64,000 bases of DNA from Bacteroidota bacterium. Lineage in GTDB: Bacteria; Bacteroidota; Bacteroidia; M30B66. The number at the start of each line of letters is the position of its first letter. The first letter of the stretch is position 1. The position numbers and the translations under genes were made by a program. The notes below the pieces were generated by a model that saw nothing but the letters and a program-made list of their open reading frames with translations, did no database searches and was not told the origin of the DNA. Positions 56,275 through 64,000 of this stretch are shown in pieces. Location of the stretch: positions 1 to 64,000 of the forward strand of contig JAIXUS010000005.1 in the NCBI GenBank assembly GCA_027483445.1. The letters run 5' to 3'.

Positions 56275-56376
56275 AAGTCAGAAATACAGCATTGCTTTTC
56301 CCGCATGTAGATCAAGGTATTTGATCTGCTAGTTCGGTTTGTTTTACTGTATTTCTGACTTTCCCAGCAAGTCCTA
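56275..56376 (-). mobile_element. MITE-like element, degenerate partial copy
   Basis: On the minus strand it begins TAGGACTTGCTGGGAAAGTC (a decayed terminal repeat) and keeps the internal stem AAAGTCAGAAATACAGTA / GCTGTATTTCTGACTT found in copies 1-3. The right half is missing. The TAG at its outer end is the stop codon of the neighbouring membrane protein gene. The rest of the 56140-56373 gap shows nothing. Confidence 0.5.
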
Positions 56377-56778
56377 TTTATTCACTCGCCAGTAGCTGAA
56401 AAATGGTGTAAAAGCCAAAAAACCTAACGCCGGGAAAAAGTGCATGGGAATTGCCAAGCCGGGAAATAATTCAGGCGATTCGATGTCCAGTGGTAAATGG
56501 AAATTAAAAATGCCCAAAATACTTATGAAGCTTATTGCAACGAATCCGATATTCATGAAACCAGCTGCTTTAATTCCCCATTTTCGTGTGAAAATTATAT
56601 ACGATACTGCCATTAACAGGCAACCGAGCGTGGAGGAAAACAAAATTCCACTAACATTCAGTACAGCAGAAAAATTCACAATAAATGCCTTTGAATAAAT
56701 TCCGTTGTAGATAATTGCTGCTAACGATGATGTTACTGCACTCAGCAGTCCATGCATCAAACCTTGTTTCCAGTTCAT
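56374..56778 (-). CDS. Four-helix membrane protein of unknown function
   Basis: 134 residues with four hydrophobic helices ('GLLSAVTSSLAAIIYNGIYS', 'ILFSSTLGCLLMAVSYIIFT', 'AGFMNIGFVAISFISILGIF', 'IPMHFFPALGFLAFTPFFSY'). It resembles DUF6069/DUF998-like small membrane proteins, but I cannot name it. The start overlaps the YceI stop by 4 bases, so the two are coupled. Confidence 0.7.
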   Translation of the reverse strand: MNWKQGLMHGLLSAVTSSLAAIIYNGIYSKAFIVNFSAVLNVSGILFSSTLGCLLMAVSYIIFTRKWGIKAAGFMNIGFVAISFISILGIFNFHLPLDIESPELFPGLAIPMHFFPALGFLAFTPFFSYWRVNK

Positions 56779-57299
56779 TGTTTTACAGGTATGTTTAATT
56801 GAATGGTGAATTCTTCAGGTGTTCCGCTTTTCTTCACATTGTAATCTGCGGGCTTGATTGAGAATTTCCCAGTGAACAAGCCTTCTGTTGTTCTTTTTCG
56901 TACAAATTGAAAAGGAAATCGAATCTCTTTTGTTACCTCTTTAATGGTAAGTTTTCCTGTGGTTTCGAATTGACCGGCACGTCCACTTACCGATGTGGAA
57001 ACAAATCGAATTTGTGGATACTTGCTCGTCTCGAGACCCTGTCGGGCGTGTTTGTTTCTTAAACCGTTGCCCGTATTGATACTTTCAGCGTCAATGCTGG
57101 CTTCGATGCGTGCTGTGGATGGGTTGTTTTCGTCGAATACAATGTTTGTTTTTAGCCCTTTAAAAATTCCGTCGAATTTAGCAGTACTAAATTTTACAGA
57201 ATAATTGGTTTCATCGACCTTCCACTGTGTGTTGAATGTGTTGAATGCCAATGCTGAAAAAGCGACAACTCCAAGAGCGGCAATTCTAAATTTTCTCAT
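56775..57299 (-). CDS. YceI-family periplasmic lipid-binding protein
   Basis: 174 residues from the ATG at 57299 (MRKFRIAALGVVAFSALAF signal). The lipocalin-like YceI pattern is clear: 'WKVDETNYSVKFSTAKFDGI', 'ARIEASIDAESINTGNGLRN', 'GLETSKYPQIRFVSTSVSGR', 'FETTGKLTIKEVTKEIRFPF'. Family members bind isoprenoid-like lipids in the periplasm. It is coupled to a small membrane protein downstream; a Crp-type regulator gene lies ~375 bp upstream on the same strand, separated by a MITE. Confidence 0.9.
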   Translation of the reverse strand: MRKFRIAALGVVAFSALAFNTFNTQWKVDETNYSVKFSTAKFDGIFKGLKTNIVFDENNPSTARIEASIDAESINTGNGLRNKHARQGLETSKYPQIRFVSTSVSGRAGQFETTGKLTIKEVTKEIRFPFQFVRKRTTEGLFTGKFSIKPADYNVKKSGTPEEFTIQLNIPVKQ

Positions 57300-57464
57300 A
57301 GCTTTTTGTTTTGTTGAAGGCAAAATTCCGCCTTTCAATTCGCATAGAGATTAATCCAGATTAAGAAATAAGTTGGCGCTGTTTCGGCCAATTGAAAAAT
57401 GCTCAAAGGTTTTATCTATAGAACTTTAAATTTCGTTTGATTAAGAATTTATGCATGCGTATTT

Positions 57465-57675
57465 AGGGCTTACTGAAAAAGTTAGAAATGCGGCAGATGC
57501 GAGCCGCGGGCAAAGAAGCAGATGCTGCATTTCTGGCTAACCAAAAATTGAACTTCATGAATTCAGGAGTGCATGGGTTTTCAAAAGCTCGACTAAAAGC
57601 CCTTGCATTAAGCCTCATTCAAACAGGGGCTAAAGTCTTATCAATAAAACTGTTGAGTGTTTTTCAGCAAGCCTT
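57465..57675 (+). mobile_element. MITE-like element, copy 3
   Basis: 211 bp with ends AGGGCTTACTGAAAAA (57465-57480) and TTTTTCAGCAAGCCTT (57660-57675). It is nearly the same as the copy at 37050-37260 across the centre. The right end overlaps the stop codon of the Crp-type regulator (57674-57676). Confidence 0.78.
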
Positions 57676-58240
57676 ATTTGGGCATTCTCGATTTCTTACC
57701 CCGAATCGTGCTTAAGGCCTCTGGCGTGATGCCCAAGTAAGAGGCAATCCATTTTTGAGGTACTCGGTTTACCAAGTCGGGATAAGTTTCAAGGAAATGC
57801 GTGTACCGCTCTGCTGCTGAGGCGCTCATCAAAAGAATTACGCGTTGCTGAAGAATAGAAATTCTGCGCAACAACTTTTCGATGGCCTGTGATGCATCGT
57901 TCTGATAAACACTCTCATGGCTCAGATAAGCCTGGCTTAACTCTACTATTACCGATGGCTCCATGGTGTCGATGAAAAGGCCTGAGGGCTCAGAAAAGGT
58001 GAATGACTGAACATCGGAAATAATCCAGCCTTCGGGGGCAAACATAAAAATGTGAATTTTACCCTGTTGATCGAGCGAATAGCTGCGGAGCAACCCTTTG
58101 ATAACCCAAAATGAACGGGTAGCAATTTCGCCTTGCCGAAGCAGTATTTCGCCCTTGCTGAGCTGACGAATTCGCGCTTGTCCTTTCTCAACGGCAATTC
58201 GAATGAAATTCGGAAAGGCAGAAACATCGAGCGCATCCAT
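57674..58240 (-). CDS. Crp/Fnr-family transcriptional regulator
   Basis: 188 residues from the ATG at 58240 (MDALDVSAF); 58249 would be a TTG. It has a cyclic-nucleotide-binding-like domain ('LSKGEILLRQGEIATRSFWV') and a C-terminal HTH 'KWIASYLGITPEALSTIRGK'. No cysteine cluster. It is divergent from a dispersed repeat and convergent with none. It could control the YceI unit that follows on the same strand, but the MITE in between may interrupt readthrough. Confidence 0.88.
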   Translation of the reverse strand: MDALDVSAFPNFIRIAVEKGQARIRQLSKGEILLRQGEIATRSFWVIKGLLRSYSLDQQGKIHIFMFAPEGWIISDVQSFTFSEPSGLFIDTMEPSVIVELSQAYLSHESVYQNDASQAIEKLLRRISILQQRVILLMSASAAERYTHFLETYPDLVNRVPQKWIASYLGITPEALSTIRGKKSRMPK

Positions 58241-58316
58241 AGGCTTCAAACATAAGCAATTCGTTCGCCTCTTCGAATCTGGCTTTCAGTTTTGCCACAA
58301 TGTTACCGATGGCAAA

Positions 58317-58457
58317 GCGCAAGCGGTTGAAGCGGATACCCCGAAAAACAGTGCGAGAGCGAGTGGGAGAGCGCTTTGAGGAGTATGAGCGAAAAACGCG
58401 GTGCCCGGCGATACAGCTATAGTTTACCGCAATGCTCAGCGAGGCATGCGCCCAAAA
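58317..58457 (-). repeat. TTGGGCG-bounded dispersed repeat, copy 3
   Basis: On the minus strand it reads TTTTGGGCGCATGCCTCGC, then GCCGGGCACCGCGTTTTTCGC and GGGGTATCCGCTTCAACCGC, the same block order as the copies at 432 and 26792 with more substitutions and a shorter centre. Confidence 0.72.
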
Positions 58458-58490
58458 CTTCAATTCCTGAAATTTTGGACGCCTGTTGGA

Positions 58491-58703
58491 TTAACTTTTG
58501 GGTTTTACGCCGCAGGTATTTATGCCCAAAAGGGTGTAAAGCGGGCAGAAACTTACCAGGCTGGTGAGGACGAAAATGCCCGCTGCGACTAGCAATACGA
58601 GGCCAAGGGTGCCTGTTACGGTTCCGGTGAAGTAAAGTGCGGCAATTACAGCGGCAATGAGCACGCGGATGAGGCGGTCGGTTGATCCCATGTTCTTTTT
58701 CAT
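58491..58703 (-). CDS. DUF2892 (YgaP-like) small membrane protein
   Basis: 70 residues: 'MKKNMGSTDRLIRVLIAAVI' leading into two membrane helices and the terminal 'CPLYTLLGINTCGVK', the hallmark of DUF2892 proteins (membrane part of YgaP-type rhodanese). It is short and alone; no rhodanese domain is present. Function unknown. Confidence 0.88.
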   Translation of the reverse strand: MKKNMGSTDRLIRVLIAAVIAALYFTGTVTGTLGLVLLVAAGIFVLTSLVSFCPLYTLLGINTCGVKPKS

Positions 58704-58877
58704 AGCGTTTGATTGATGTGGCGCAAGTTTAAAGTAAGCAATTGTTTTTGGGTGTGACCCTTGTCACAAGTGCCTTTGATTGAATCTGTTTTCTGTAATT
58801 TCTCTAGCGCTTCGTGCAACTCTGTGTTGTAGCCATTGCGAGATGACCATGTGGAAAGCGATAATTATCGGGTTCTT

Positions 58878-59636
58878 TCAGAAGGCTGTCCAACCGCCAT
58901 CGGCCGTAACGATTGCTCCATTTACAAGCGAAGCCGCATCGGAGGCTAAGAATAAGGCAATTTGGGCAATTTCGTCAGCTTCGCCCATGCGTGGCATGTT
59001 GGCTGCTCCAGTCATAATGCGTTCGTAACCAATTGGATCGGGGTGCATTTTTAATCCTATTTCGGTATTCACGCCGCCGGGCGCAATGAGGTTGCAACGG
59101 ATGCCTTCTTTGGCATACATAAAGGCCGTGTTTTTGGTGAGGCCTGCCAAGGCATGCTTTGAGGCCGTGTAGGCTGCACCGGCGCGGGCTCCCTGGTGAC
59201 TGCCAATGGAGCCGATGTTGATGATGCTTCCGGATTTACGGCTAAGCATATCGGGAACTACGAGTCGCATGGTGTGATATGGACCGTTAAGGTTCACATC
59301 CATAATTTTTTGCCAACGTTCGGGAGGAATTCGGTCGACCGGGAAAAAGTCGTCCATGATGCCTGCATTGTTCACCAAAACATCAATACGGCCAAAGGTA
59401 TCGATGCAGAGTTTAATCATGTTGGCCACATCCTCGGGGTCCGACATATCGCAGCGAACGGCTAGGGCTTCGCCGCCCTCAGATTCGATGGTGTGTTGGA
59501 GATCACGTACGCGTTGCTCATCTATATCGCAGATAAGCATGCTTGCACCTTCGGCTGCAAAAAGTTTTGCAATTGATTTTCCCATTCCGGCCGCTGCGCC
59601 GGTTATAATGGCTACTTTGTTTTCAAGAGGCTTCAT
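58878..59636 (-). CDS. SDR-family oxidoreductase
   Basis: 252 residues. Rossmann cofactor motif 'KVAIITGAAAGMGKSIAKLF' (TGxxxGxG), 'VLVNNAGIMDDF' (NNAG), catalytic Ser in 'GSIINIGSIGSHQG' and Tyr/Lys in 'AAYTASKHALAG', and the C-terminal 'FLASDAASLVNGAIVTADGG'. Acidic 'LICDIDEQRV' after the second strand suggests NAD(H) preference. It is a classical 3-ketoacyl reductase/alcohol dehydrogenase-like SDR; the substrate is unknown. Confidence 0.92.
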   Translation of the reverse strand: MKPLENKVAIITGAAAGMGKSIAKLFAAEGASMLICDIDEQRVRDLQHTIESEGGEALAVRCDMSDPEDVANMIKLCIDTFGRIDVLVNNAGIMDDFFPVDRIPPERWQKIMDVNLNGPYHTMRLVVPDMLSRKSGSIINIGSIGSHQGARAGAAYTASKHALAGLTKNTAFMYAKEGIRCNLIAPGGVNTEIGLKMHPDPIGYERIMTGAANMPRMGEADEIAQIALFLASDAASLVNGAIVTADGGWTAF

Positions 59637-59776
59637 AGCTTACGAATATCTAAGTTGATTCAGGGGTTGAAACCAACCAACCCACGAAGTAAAAGTAATG
59701 GGCTGCCTCAGTTAGAAAAATGACTTTAGTTAGGCTGTTAACTAATATTTATCAGTAAAACACGCTTTCGAACTTT

Positions 59777-60733
59777 CTACTGCAGGCTGAGAAAGGTTTT
59801 TCCGTGGCCGGCAAGCCAGAGCAGTCCGTTCGACGAAAGTCCTTCATACAGCGATCCAGAGGAGCCGCTCCACAACAAGACGTTGTTGTCGGGTTTAAGC
59901 ACCCAGACCTGACCTTGCTGACTAAAGGCAATAAGTTGCTGGTCGTGCTCAATAATATTGCTGATAAATCCGGCCTGGCGGATGACTTTACGTGTTTGCG
60001 GACTGTCGGCATAGCCCCACATGCCTTTTCGTTTGTACCGAAGACCTACACAACCTCCGTAAACCAGCCGACCATCGAGCAAACTGAGGGAATGCACGAG
60101 GCCTTTAATTTTCCCGGCCTTTTGCAGCTTACCTGATGTGTTTGTTTTAAACAGGCGAGAGTTGAGTCCGTTAAACACGGAGAAAACTACTTGCTCTTGG
60201 TCGTCGCGTGTGAGGGTCCATGCAAACTGACGAAACGACGACCATACCGGACTTGGCTCGTGGTTAAGACTGGTGTCGAGCCGAACAACAAAACCTCGTG
60301 GAATGCGCATCTTTCCTTTGCCGATTCCACTGGAGCCACCGCAGAGCCAAAGTTTTCCATCGGCATCGGTCATCATATCGTAAAAGCACTGATTCCGGTA
60401 ATCTACGAACTGCTTTACTTTCCAAGTATTGCTGGGTTTATGCAGCCGATACACTGTACCATGATCTGCCGCCAAGAAAAGGTAGTCGCCCAACTCGGCA
60501 ATGCGCAGAATATTGGCTCCGGTGTTTGGGTAATCGACTTGAATTAGCGTTTCGCCTTCGAAGCGTTTCAGAATGCCATATTCACCAGCCAACCAGATAG
60601 ACCCGTTAGAGAGCTTCACCATATCATAAAAGCTGCTGTCGGCGGTGCCGGAGCGACTAATATGCCTTACTTCCTGAGTAATTCCCGTGAGGGAACTCAG
60701 CAATATGGCTAAACTGAAAAGGAAATTTTTCAT
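59777..60733 (-). CDS. Exported beta-propeller protein of unknown function
   Basis: 318 residues from the ATG at 60733 (MKNFLFSLAILLSSLTGITQ signal). The body has repeated 'W-x-x-G' strands such as 'GSIWLAGEYGILKRF', 'DYLFLAADHGTVYRLHKPSN' and 'DADGKLWLCGGSSGIGKG', consistent with a two-component-regulator-type propeller domain used alone. It lies 51 bases downstream of the alpha-toroid gene, at the end of the mrdA-rodA unit. Confidence 0.75.
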   Translation of the reverse strand: MKNFLFSLAILLSSLTGITQEVRHISRSGTADSSFYDMVKLSNGSIWLAGEYGILKRFEGETLIQVDYPNTGANILRIAELGDYLFLAADHGTVYRLHKPSNTWKVKQFVDYRNQCFYDMMTDADGKLWLCGGSSGIGKGKMRIPRGFVVRLDTSLNHEPSPVWSSFRQFAWTLTRDDQEQVVFSVFNGLNSRLFKTNTSGKLQKAGKIKGLVHSLSLLDGRLVYGGCVGLRYKRKGMWGYADSPQTRKVIRQAGFISNIIEHDQQLIAFSQQGQVWVLKPDNNVLLWSGSSGSLYEGLSSNGLLWLAGHGKTFLSLQ

Positions 60734-60784
60734 TCCATTGAAACGGGTGTCAAATCTACTCAAAAGGTGCAATTAAACGTGCAT

Positions 60785-62188
60785 TCAACGCTTCGGAGCC
60801 TTGTTTGGTTCGACTGTTTGTGCTCTAATGAGTGTGAGGCAATGCAGAAAGAGTGCGGTGCTGTAGGCATCGGAACTCCAGTAGAGCGTGTTTCGAATTA
60901 CAGTTCCGCCCGAAAAATACACTCCGCCATCGAGGCAGGCCGCGTTAGAACTTACAGAAAGGCGTGTAAGCAGAAAGTGCAAAGCTTTTTCTATCTGCGG
61001 CCTCAGTCCGGTTTCCTTTACCGGGCCGGCCAGAAGCATGGCGTGGAGGGCGTAAAGTGTGCTTTGTGTGATATCGCGACGGTTTACAAGCCAACGGCTG
61101 CGATAGCTTCCATTGCTTTTCTGACTCGTTTTCAGATGTTTGATTAATAAGTCGGCGCTTGGTTTGAGTTCATTACTGCCTGATTTACAAGCTTTTATTA
61201 CAGCATGGTGAAGGTGATACCGATTGGGGTAATACACTCCGGCTTTAGAGTACCTTTTTCGGCGCACCTGTCGGTGGATGAATTGAGTGGCGCCTGCGAT
61301 TCCGGGCTCATTGCGTTGGGCTTCTGCGAGAAAGTTAAGGATGTTTGCATTTACCACCGCGTCAATATCATTGGATCCATAGGGCATGTAAGGTGTGTAA
61401 GCTTTCGGGTATGCGGTGCTGAGTGGTGTGAGAAACAGGGCATTGTTGATGGCCAGAAGAACAAGGTCGTTTGTGGGGAAGAATCGCTCCTCGCCACGCC
61501 AGGTGAGAAATGCACCACTGTTATAAGGTTCAAAACCGAAATGGTTGTAGTAGTGCCGGTTGTCGCGGAGTGTATCGCGGAACGAGTGAAAACTGAGGTT
61601 TCGCAGGGAGTCTGGAAGAGGTATACCCAGCAGCCGCTCGTATCTCAACAAGGCCAACAGTGCTTGGGCAGTATCGTCGTTGTCGTTCATGATGTTGGCG
61701 GCCCTGCGGATATAGGTGTTTAAGATGGGAAATTGGATTGGACGCCGCACCCATCGGCTGTAGTTGGTTGCTTTGTACCAGCTTAATGAGCCGCCGGGGT
61801 GCAAAAGCGGCCAAAAGTTGAACCCATTTTTACCCGCATAACTCATCAGTTGGGGGTATGCGTTCGACATGAGTTTCGGTATCGATTTCAAGCTGGAATC
61901 AAGGGCGTAAACATCAGCGAGAATATTTAGGGTTGCTGCAAGTGAAAAGCAATTGGAATCGTAGGCCCGGTGTTTTCCCAGCAATGGATAGGGCGATTTC
62001 ATGTGCATTTCGGAAGGCCACTCTCCTGCAAATTCATAGCCCGGCACAGTCTCCTTTACCTGTTGACTTTCAATAAATTGAATGGTTTTGAAGATCAGGC
62101 TTGTTAAGGAGTCTGCGTTTGGAAGCGCTTGCGCCATCAGCCCGTAGGGCAAGCCAAAAAGCAGCACTAAAACAAACCGTTGAATCAT
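60785..62188 (-). CDS. Exported alpha/alpha-toroid (prenyltransferase/cyclase-fold) protein
   Basis: 467 residues from the ATG at 62188, with a signal peptide (MIQRFVLVLLFGLPYGLMA). Repeated helix pairs with 'NDNDDTAQALLALLRYERLL', 'NDIDAVVNANILNFLAEAQR', 'DITQSTLYALHAMLLAGPVK' and 'WSSDAYSTALFLHCLTLIRA' give the terpenoid cyclase/protein prenyltransferase alpha-barrel fold. The cyclase DxDD acid motif is not evident; 'NDNDDTAQ' is the nearest. The enzyme activity is uncertain. It follows rodA by 20 bases. Confidence 0.72.
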   Translation of the reverse strand: MIQRFVLVLLFGLPYGLMAQALPNADSLTSLIFKTIQFIESQQVKETVPGYEFAGEWPSEMHMKSPYPLLGKHRAYDSNCFSLAATLNILADVYALDSSLKSIPKLMSNAYPQLMSYAGKNGFNFWPLLHPGGSLSWYKATNYSRWVRRPIQFPILNTYIRRAANIMNDNDDTAQALLALLRYERLLGIPLPDSLRNLSFHSFRDTLRDNRHYYNHFGFEPYNSGAFLTWRGEERFFPTNDLVLLAINNALFLTPLSTAYPKAYTPYMPYGSNDIDAVVNANILNFLAEAQRNEPGIAGATQFIHRQVRRKRYSKAGVYYPNRYHLHHAVIKACKSGSNELKPSADLLIKHLKTSQKSNGSYRSRWLVNRRDITQSTLYALHAMLLAGPVKETGLRPQIEKALHFLLTRLSVSSNAACLDGGVYFSGGTVIRNTLYWSSDAYSTALFLHCLTLIRAQTVEPNKAPKR

Positions 62189-62208
62189 ACTCCACAAAAG
62201 TAGAGCAC

Positions 62209-63477
62209 TTAGCGCAAAATCTGGAATCTGTAGGCATCAAGCCGTACGAAGATGAACAACAGGATAGTAAACGACCAGAGCGACGAACCTCCGTAGCTGA
62301 AGAAGGGTAGGGGAATACCTACTACCGGGGCCAGGCCGATGGTCATTCCGATGTTGATGGCCAAATGAAAGAAAATGATGCTGGCCAAACCGTAGCCATA
62401 AATTCGTGAGAACGTAGAGCGTTGTCGTTCAGCGAGATAAATAATTCTCAGTAACATTACAACGAAAAGGCCGATGACCACAATGCTTCCGGCGAATCCC
62501 CATTCTTCGCCCACGGTGCAAAAGATAAAGTCGGTGCTTTGTTCGGGCACGTAGTTGTATTTGGTTTGCGTACCATTGAGGTAGCCTTTGCCGATGAGCC
62601 CGCCGGAGCCGATGGCGATAAGCGATTGGTTAACGTTATAGCCTGCGCCTTTGGGGTCGATTTCTTTGCGCAACAGAACGTTGATCCGCTTTTTCTGGTG
62701 AGCCTCCAGCACATTGTTAAAGGCATAGTCGACCGAATAAATGAAGGTGATAGCTGCCACAAGAACACCTCCAACAATGAGTAAGTTGCGGGCTTTGAAA
62801 CGAATAAATACAAAGCTCAGCGCTCCGATAGCCGCTAAGATGAGGGTTAGAACCAGTTCATCAACCAGTAGAGCCAAAACAAACAAAAGCGCCAATCCTA
62901 CGCCGGCCACCAAAATGCCTCCGCTTAATCCTTCTCGGTACATGACCAATACAAACGAAGCGTAAACAAGAGCCGAACCGGTTTCTTTTTGAGCAATGAT
63001 GATGAGTGCAGGTACTGCAAACAATGCAGCGGCAATCAGCTTGGTGCTGAGTTTCTCAATTTTAATGTTGATGTTGCTCAGGTATTTCGCCAAGGCTAGA
63101 TTGGTGGCAAACTTGGCAAATTCGGCGGGCTGAACCCTGAAACTCCCAACTCCAATCCACGATTTGGAGCCTTTCACTTCCAAACCGGCAAAAATCACCA
63201 CAATGAGCACCAGCAGGAAGATTCCATACATCGGCCAGGCGAAATTGGGAAAAAACTCACCGTCGATGACCAAGATTACGAAGGCAATAAAGAAGGCTGT
63301 AATAATCCAGATAAGCTGTTTCCCATAGTCTTGCGAAGAGTCCAGAATATTCTTATACTCTTCGTTATACACCGCAGCATAAATATTCATCCAACCCATA
63401 AAAACCATCAACAGGTACATCAGAACCAGCACCCAGTCGATGTTTTGCAATACAGCTTCGTTGTTACGGTTGGCCAT
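62209..63477 (-). CDS. rodA: Rod-shape SEDS glycosyltransferase RodA
   Basis: 422 residues, about ten membrane helices. SEDS landmarks: 'KGSKSWIGVGSFRVQPAEFA', 'LIIIAQKETGSALVYASFVL', 'AGYNVNQSLIAIGSGGLIGK', 'EQSTDFIFCTVGEEWGFAGS' and 'APVVGIPLPFFSYGGSSLWS'. It polymerises peptidoglycan glycan strands during elongation together with PBP2, whose gene lies 6 bases upstream. An insertion of ~45 residues between helices ('DYAFNNVLEAHQKKRINVLL') is usual in Bacteroidota RodA. Confidence 0.95.
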   Translation of the reverse strand: MANRNNEAVLQNIDWVLVLMYLLMVFMGWMNIYAAVYNEEYKNILDSSQDYGKQLIWIITAFFIAFVILVIDGEFFPNFAWPMYGIFLLVLIVVIFAGLEVKGSKSWIGVGSFRVQPAEFAKFATNLALAKYLSNINIKIEKLSTKLIAAALFAVPALIIIAQKETGSALVYASFVLVMYREGLSGGILVAGVGLALLFVLALLVDELVLTLILAAIGALSFVFIRFKARNLLIVGGVLVAAITFIYSVDYAFNNVLEAHQKKRINVLLRKEIDPKGAGYNVNQSLIAIGSGGLIGKGYLNGTQTKYNYVPEQSTDFIFCTVGEEWGFAGSIVVIGLFVVMLLRIIYLAERQRSTFSRIYGYGLASIIFFHLAINIGMTIGLAPVVGIPLPFFSYGGSSLWSFTILLFIFVRLDAYRFQILR

Positions 63478-63483
63478 GCGTGT

Positions 63484-64000
63484 TTATTTTTTAGCAACCC
63501 AATCTTCTTTTTTCGGAAGTAGGTTGGCTTCAAGGATACGTTTTTCCATTTCGGGCCTTTTCACTTCGCGACGGAGGTATTTCTCAATCATCAAACTGGC
63601 AATCGGTGCAGCCCATGTGGCTCCGAAGCCGGCGTTTTCAACATAAACCGAAATGGCAATTTTAGGATTGTCCATCGGGGCGAAGGCAATGAAAATCGAG
63701 TGGTCTTTTCCATGCGGGTTTTGCGCCGTACCGGTTTTACCGCAAATGGATAGTGAGTCGAGCTGAGCAATACGGCCGGTACCGTTGGTTACCACGTTGC
63801 GCATGCCTTCAACCACCAGGTCGAAATACTCTCTTTTTATTTTTGTAAATCGCTTCTTAAGATACGTAGTATCTATAGTTCCTCCCTCGATTTGCTTGAT
63901 GATATGAGGTGGAAAATACCATCCTCTGTTGGCAATAACACTGCAGAAGTTGGCCATCTGTAAAGGAGTTACACCCATTTCGCCCTGTCCGATTGCCAGA
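63484..64000 (-). CDS. mrdA: Penicillin-binding protein 2, C-terminal part (partial)
   Basis: The gene runs off the right edge of the window, so only the last ~172 residues are seen. The transpeptidase KTG motif is 'SICGKTGTAQNPHGKDHSIF', preceded by 'IGQGEMGVTPLQMANFCSVI' and followed by 'FIAFAPMDNPKIAISVYVEN'. The upstream serine SxxK and SxN motifs lie outside. It is the class B PBP partner of RodA in elongation; the spacing of 6 bases to rodA supports this over PBP3. Confidence 0.93.
   Translation of the reverse strand, partial: LAIGQGEMGVTPLQMANFCSVIANRGWYFPPHIIKQIEGGTIDTTYLKKRFTKIKREYFDLVVEGMRNVVTNGTGRIAQLDSLSICGKTGTAQNPHGKDHSIFIAFAPMDNPKIAISVYVENAGFGATWAAPIASLMIEKYLRREVKRPEMEKRILEANLLPKKEDWVAKK

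Overview
The window reads as chromosomal DNA of a heterotrophic, probably aerobic member of the Bacteroidota, most likely Flavobacteriales-like. The evidence is gene content: type IX secretion (T9SS) sorting domains, FISUMP-domain lipoproteins, WG-repeat and Ycf48-type propeller proteins, a fused isobutyryl-CoA mutase, a bacterial-type rhodopsin, and promoters resembling the Bacteroidota -7 box TAnnTTTG. Shine-Dalgarno sequences are largely absent. No rRNA, tRNA, CRISPR array or intact insertion sequence was seen.

Layout. 1-705: tail of an Rpn-type nuclease/transposase gene and a dispersed repeat. 706-7058: small membrane protein, adenine deaminase, an acetyltransferase-like protein, then a WG-repeat/4HB sensor/Spy-like cluster. 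7090-12612: a four-gene unit of ABC exporter (with degenerate ATPase motifs), HlyD adaptor, TolC channel and GNAT enzyme. 12754-15881: MsbA-like ABC exporter and an MFS transporter. 16187-18037: Asp-box propeller and YdeI-like protein. 18127-24313: a compact operon mutL - rhomboid - rhomboid - histidine kinase - hemW. 24407-26503: RNase D, DUF3817 protein, Lrp regulator.

26506-31000 is an accessory and decayed tract: a MITE-like element, a dispersed repeat, a FISUMP/T9SS pair, an AT-rich lipoprotein gene between two long inverted repeats (cassette-like), a truncated sulP and a gene broken by a stop and a frameshift. 31316-36981: secreted KatG with its own operator-like palindrome, Crp, outer-membrane-like protein, RCC1-repeat protein, TetR. 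37050-39145: a second MITE copy, AT-rich methyltransferase, small membrane protein, repeat.

39247-46991 is a light and signalling block: a green-type proton-pumping rhodopsin with a glycine at the carotenoid-antenna fenestration position, translationally coupled to an NTF2-like protein, next to a TPR-kinase/LuxR regulator pair and an OmpR/HisKA pair. 47150-59636 carries a pappalysin-like T9SS protease, a FISUMP lipoprotein, fused IcmF, a coupled pair of unknown proteins, YceI with a small membrane protein, Crp, DUF2892 protein and an SDR enzyme. 59777-64000 is a cell-wall elongation unit: PBP2 (partial), RodA, an alpha-toroid protein and a propeller protein.

Two families of non-coding repeats run through the window: about 211-245 bp MITE-like elements with AGGGCTTACTGAAAAA-type inverted ends, often abutting stop codons, and TTGGGCG-bounded dispersed repeats. 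The most promising candidates for something new are the rhodopsin/NTF2 pair, the exporter with the degenerate ATPase, and the cassette-like module at 28787-29741.
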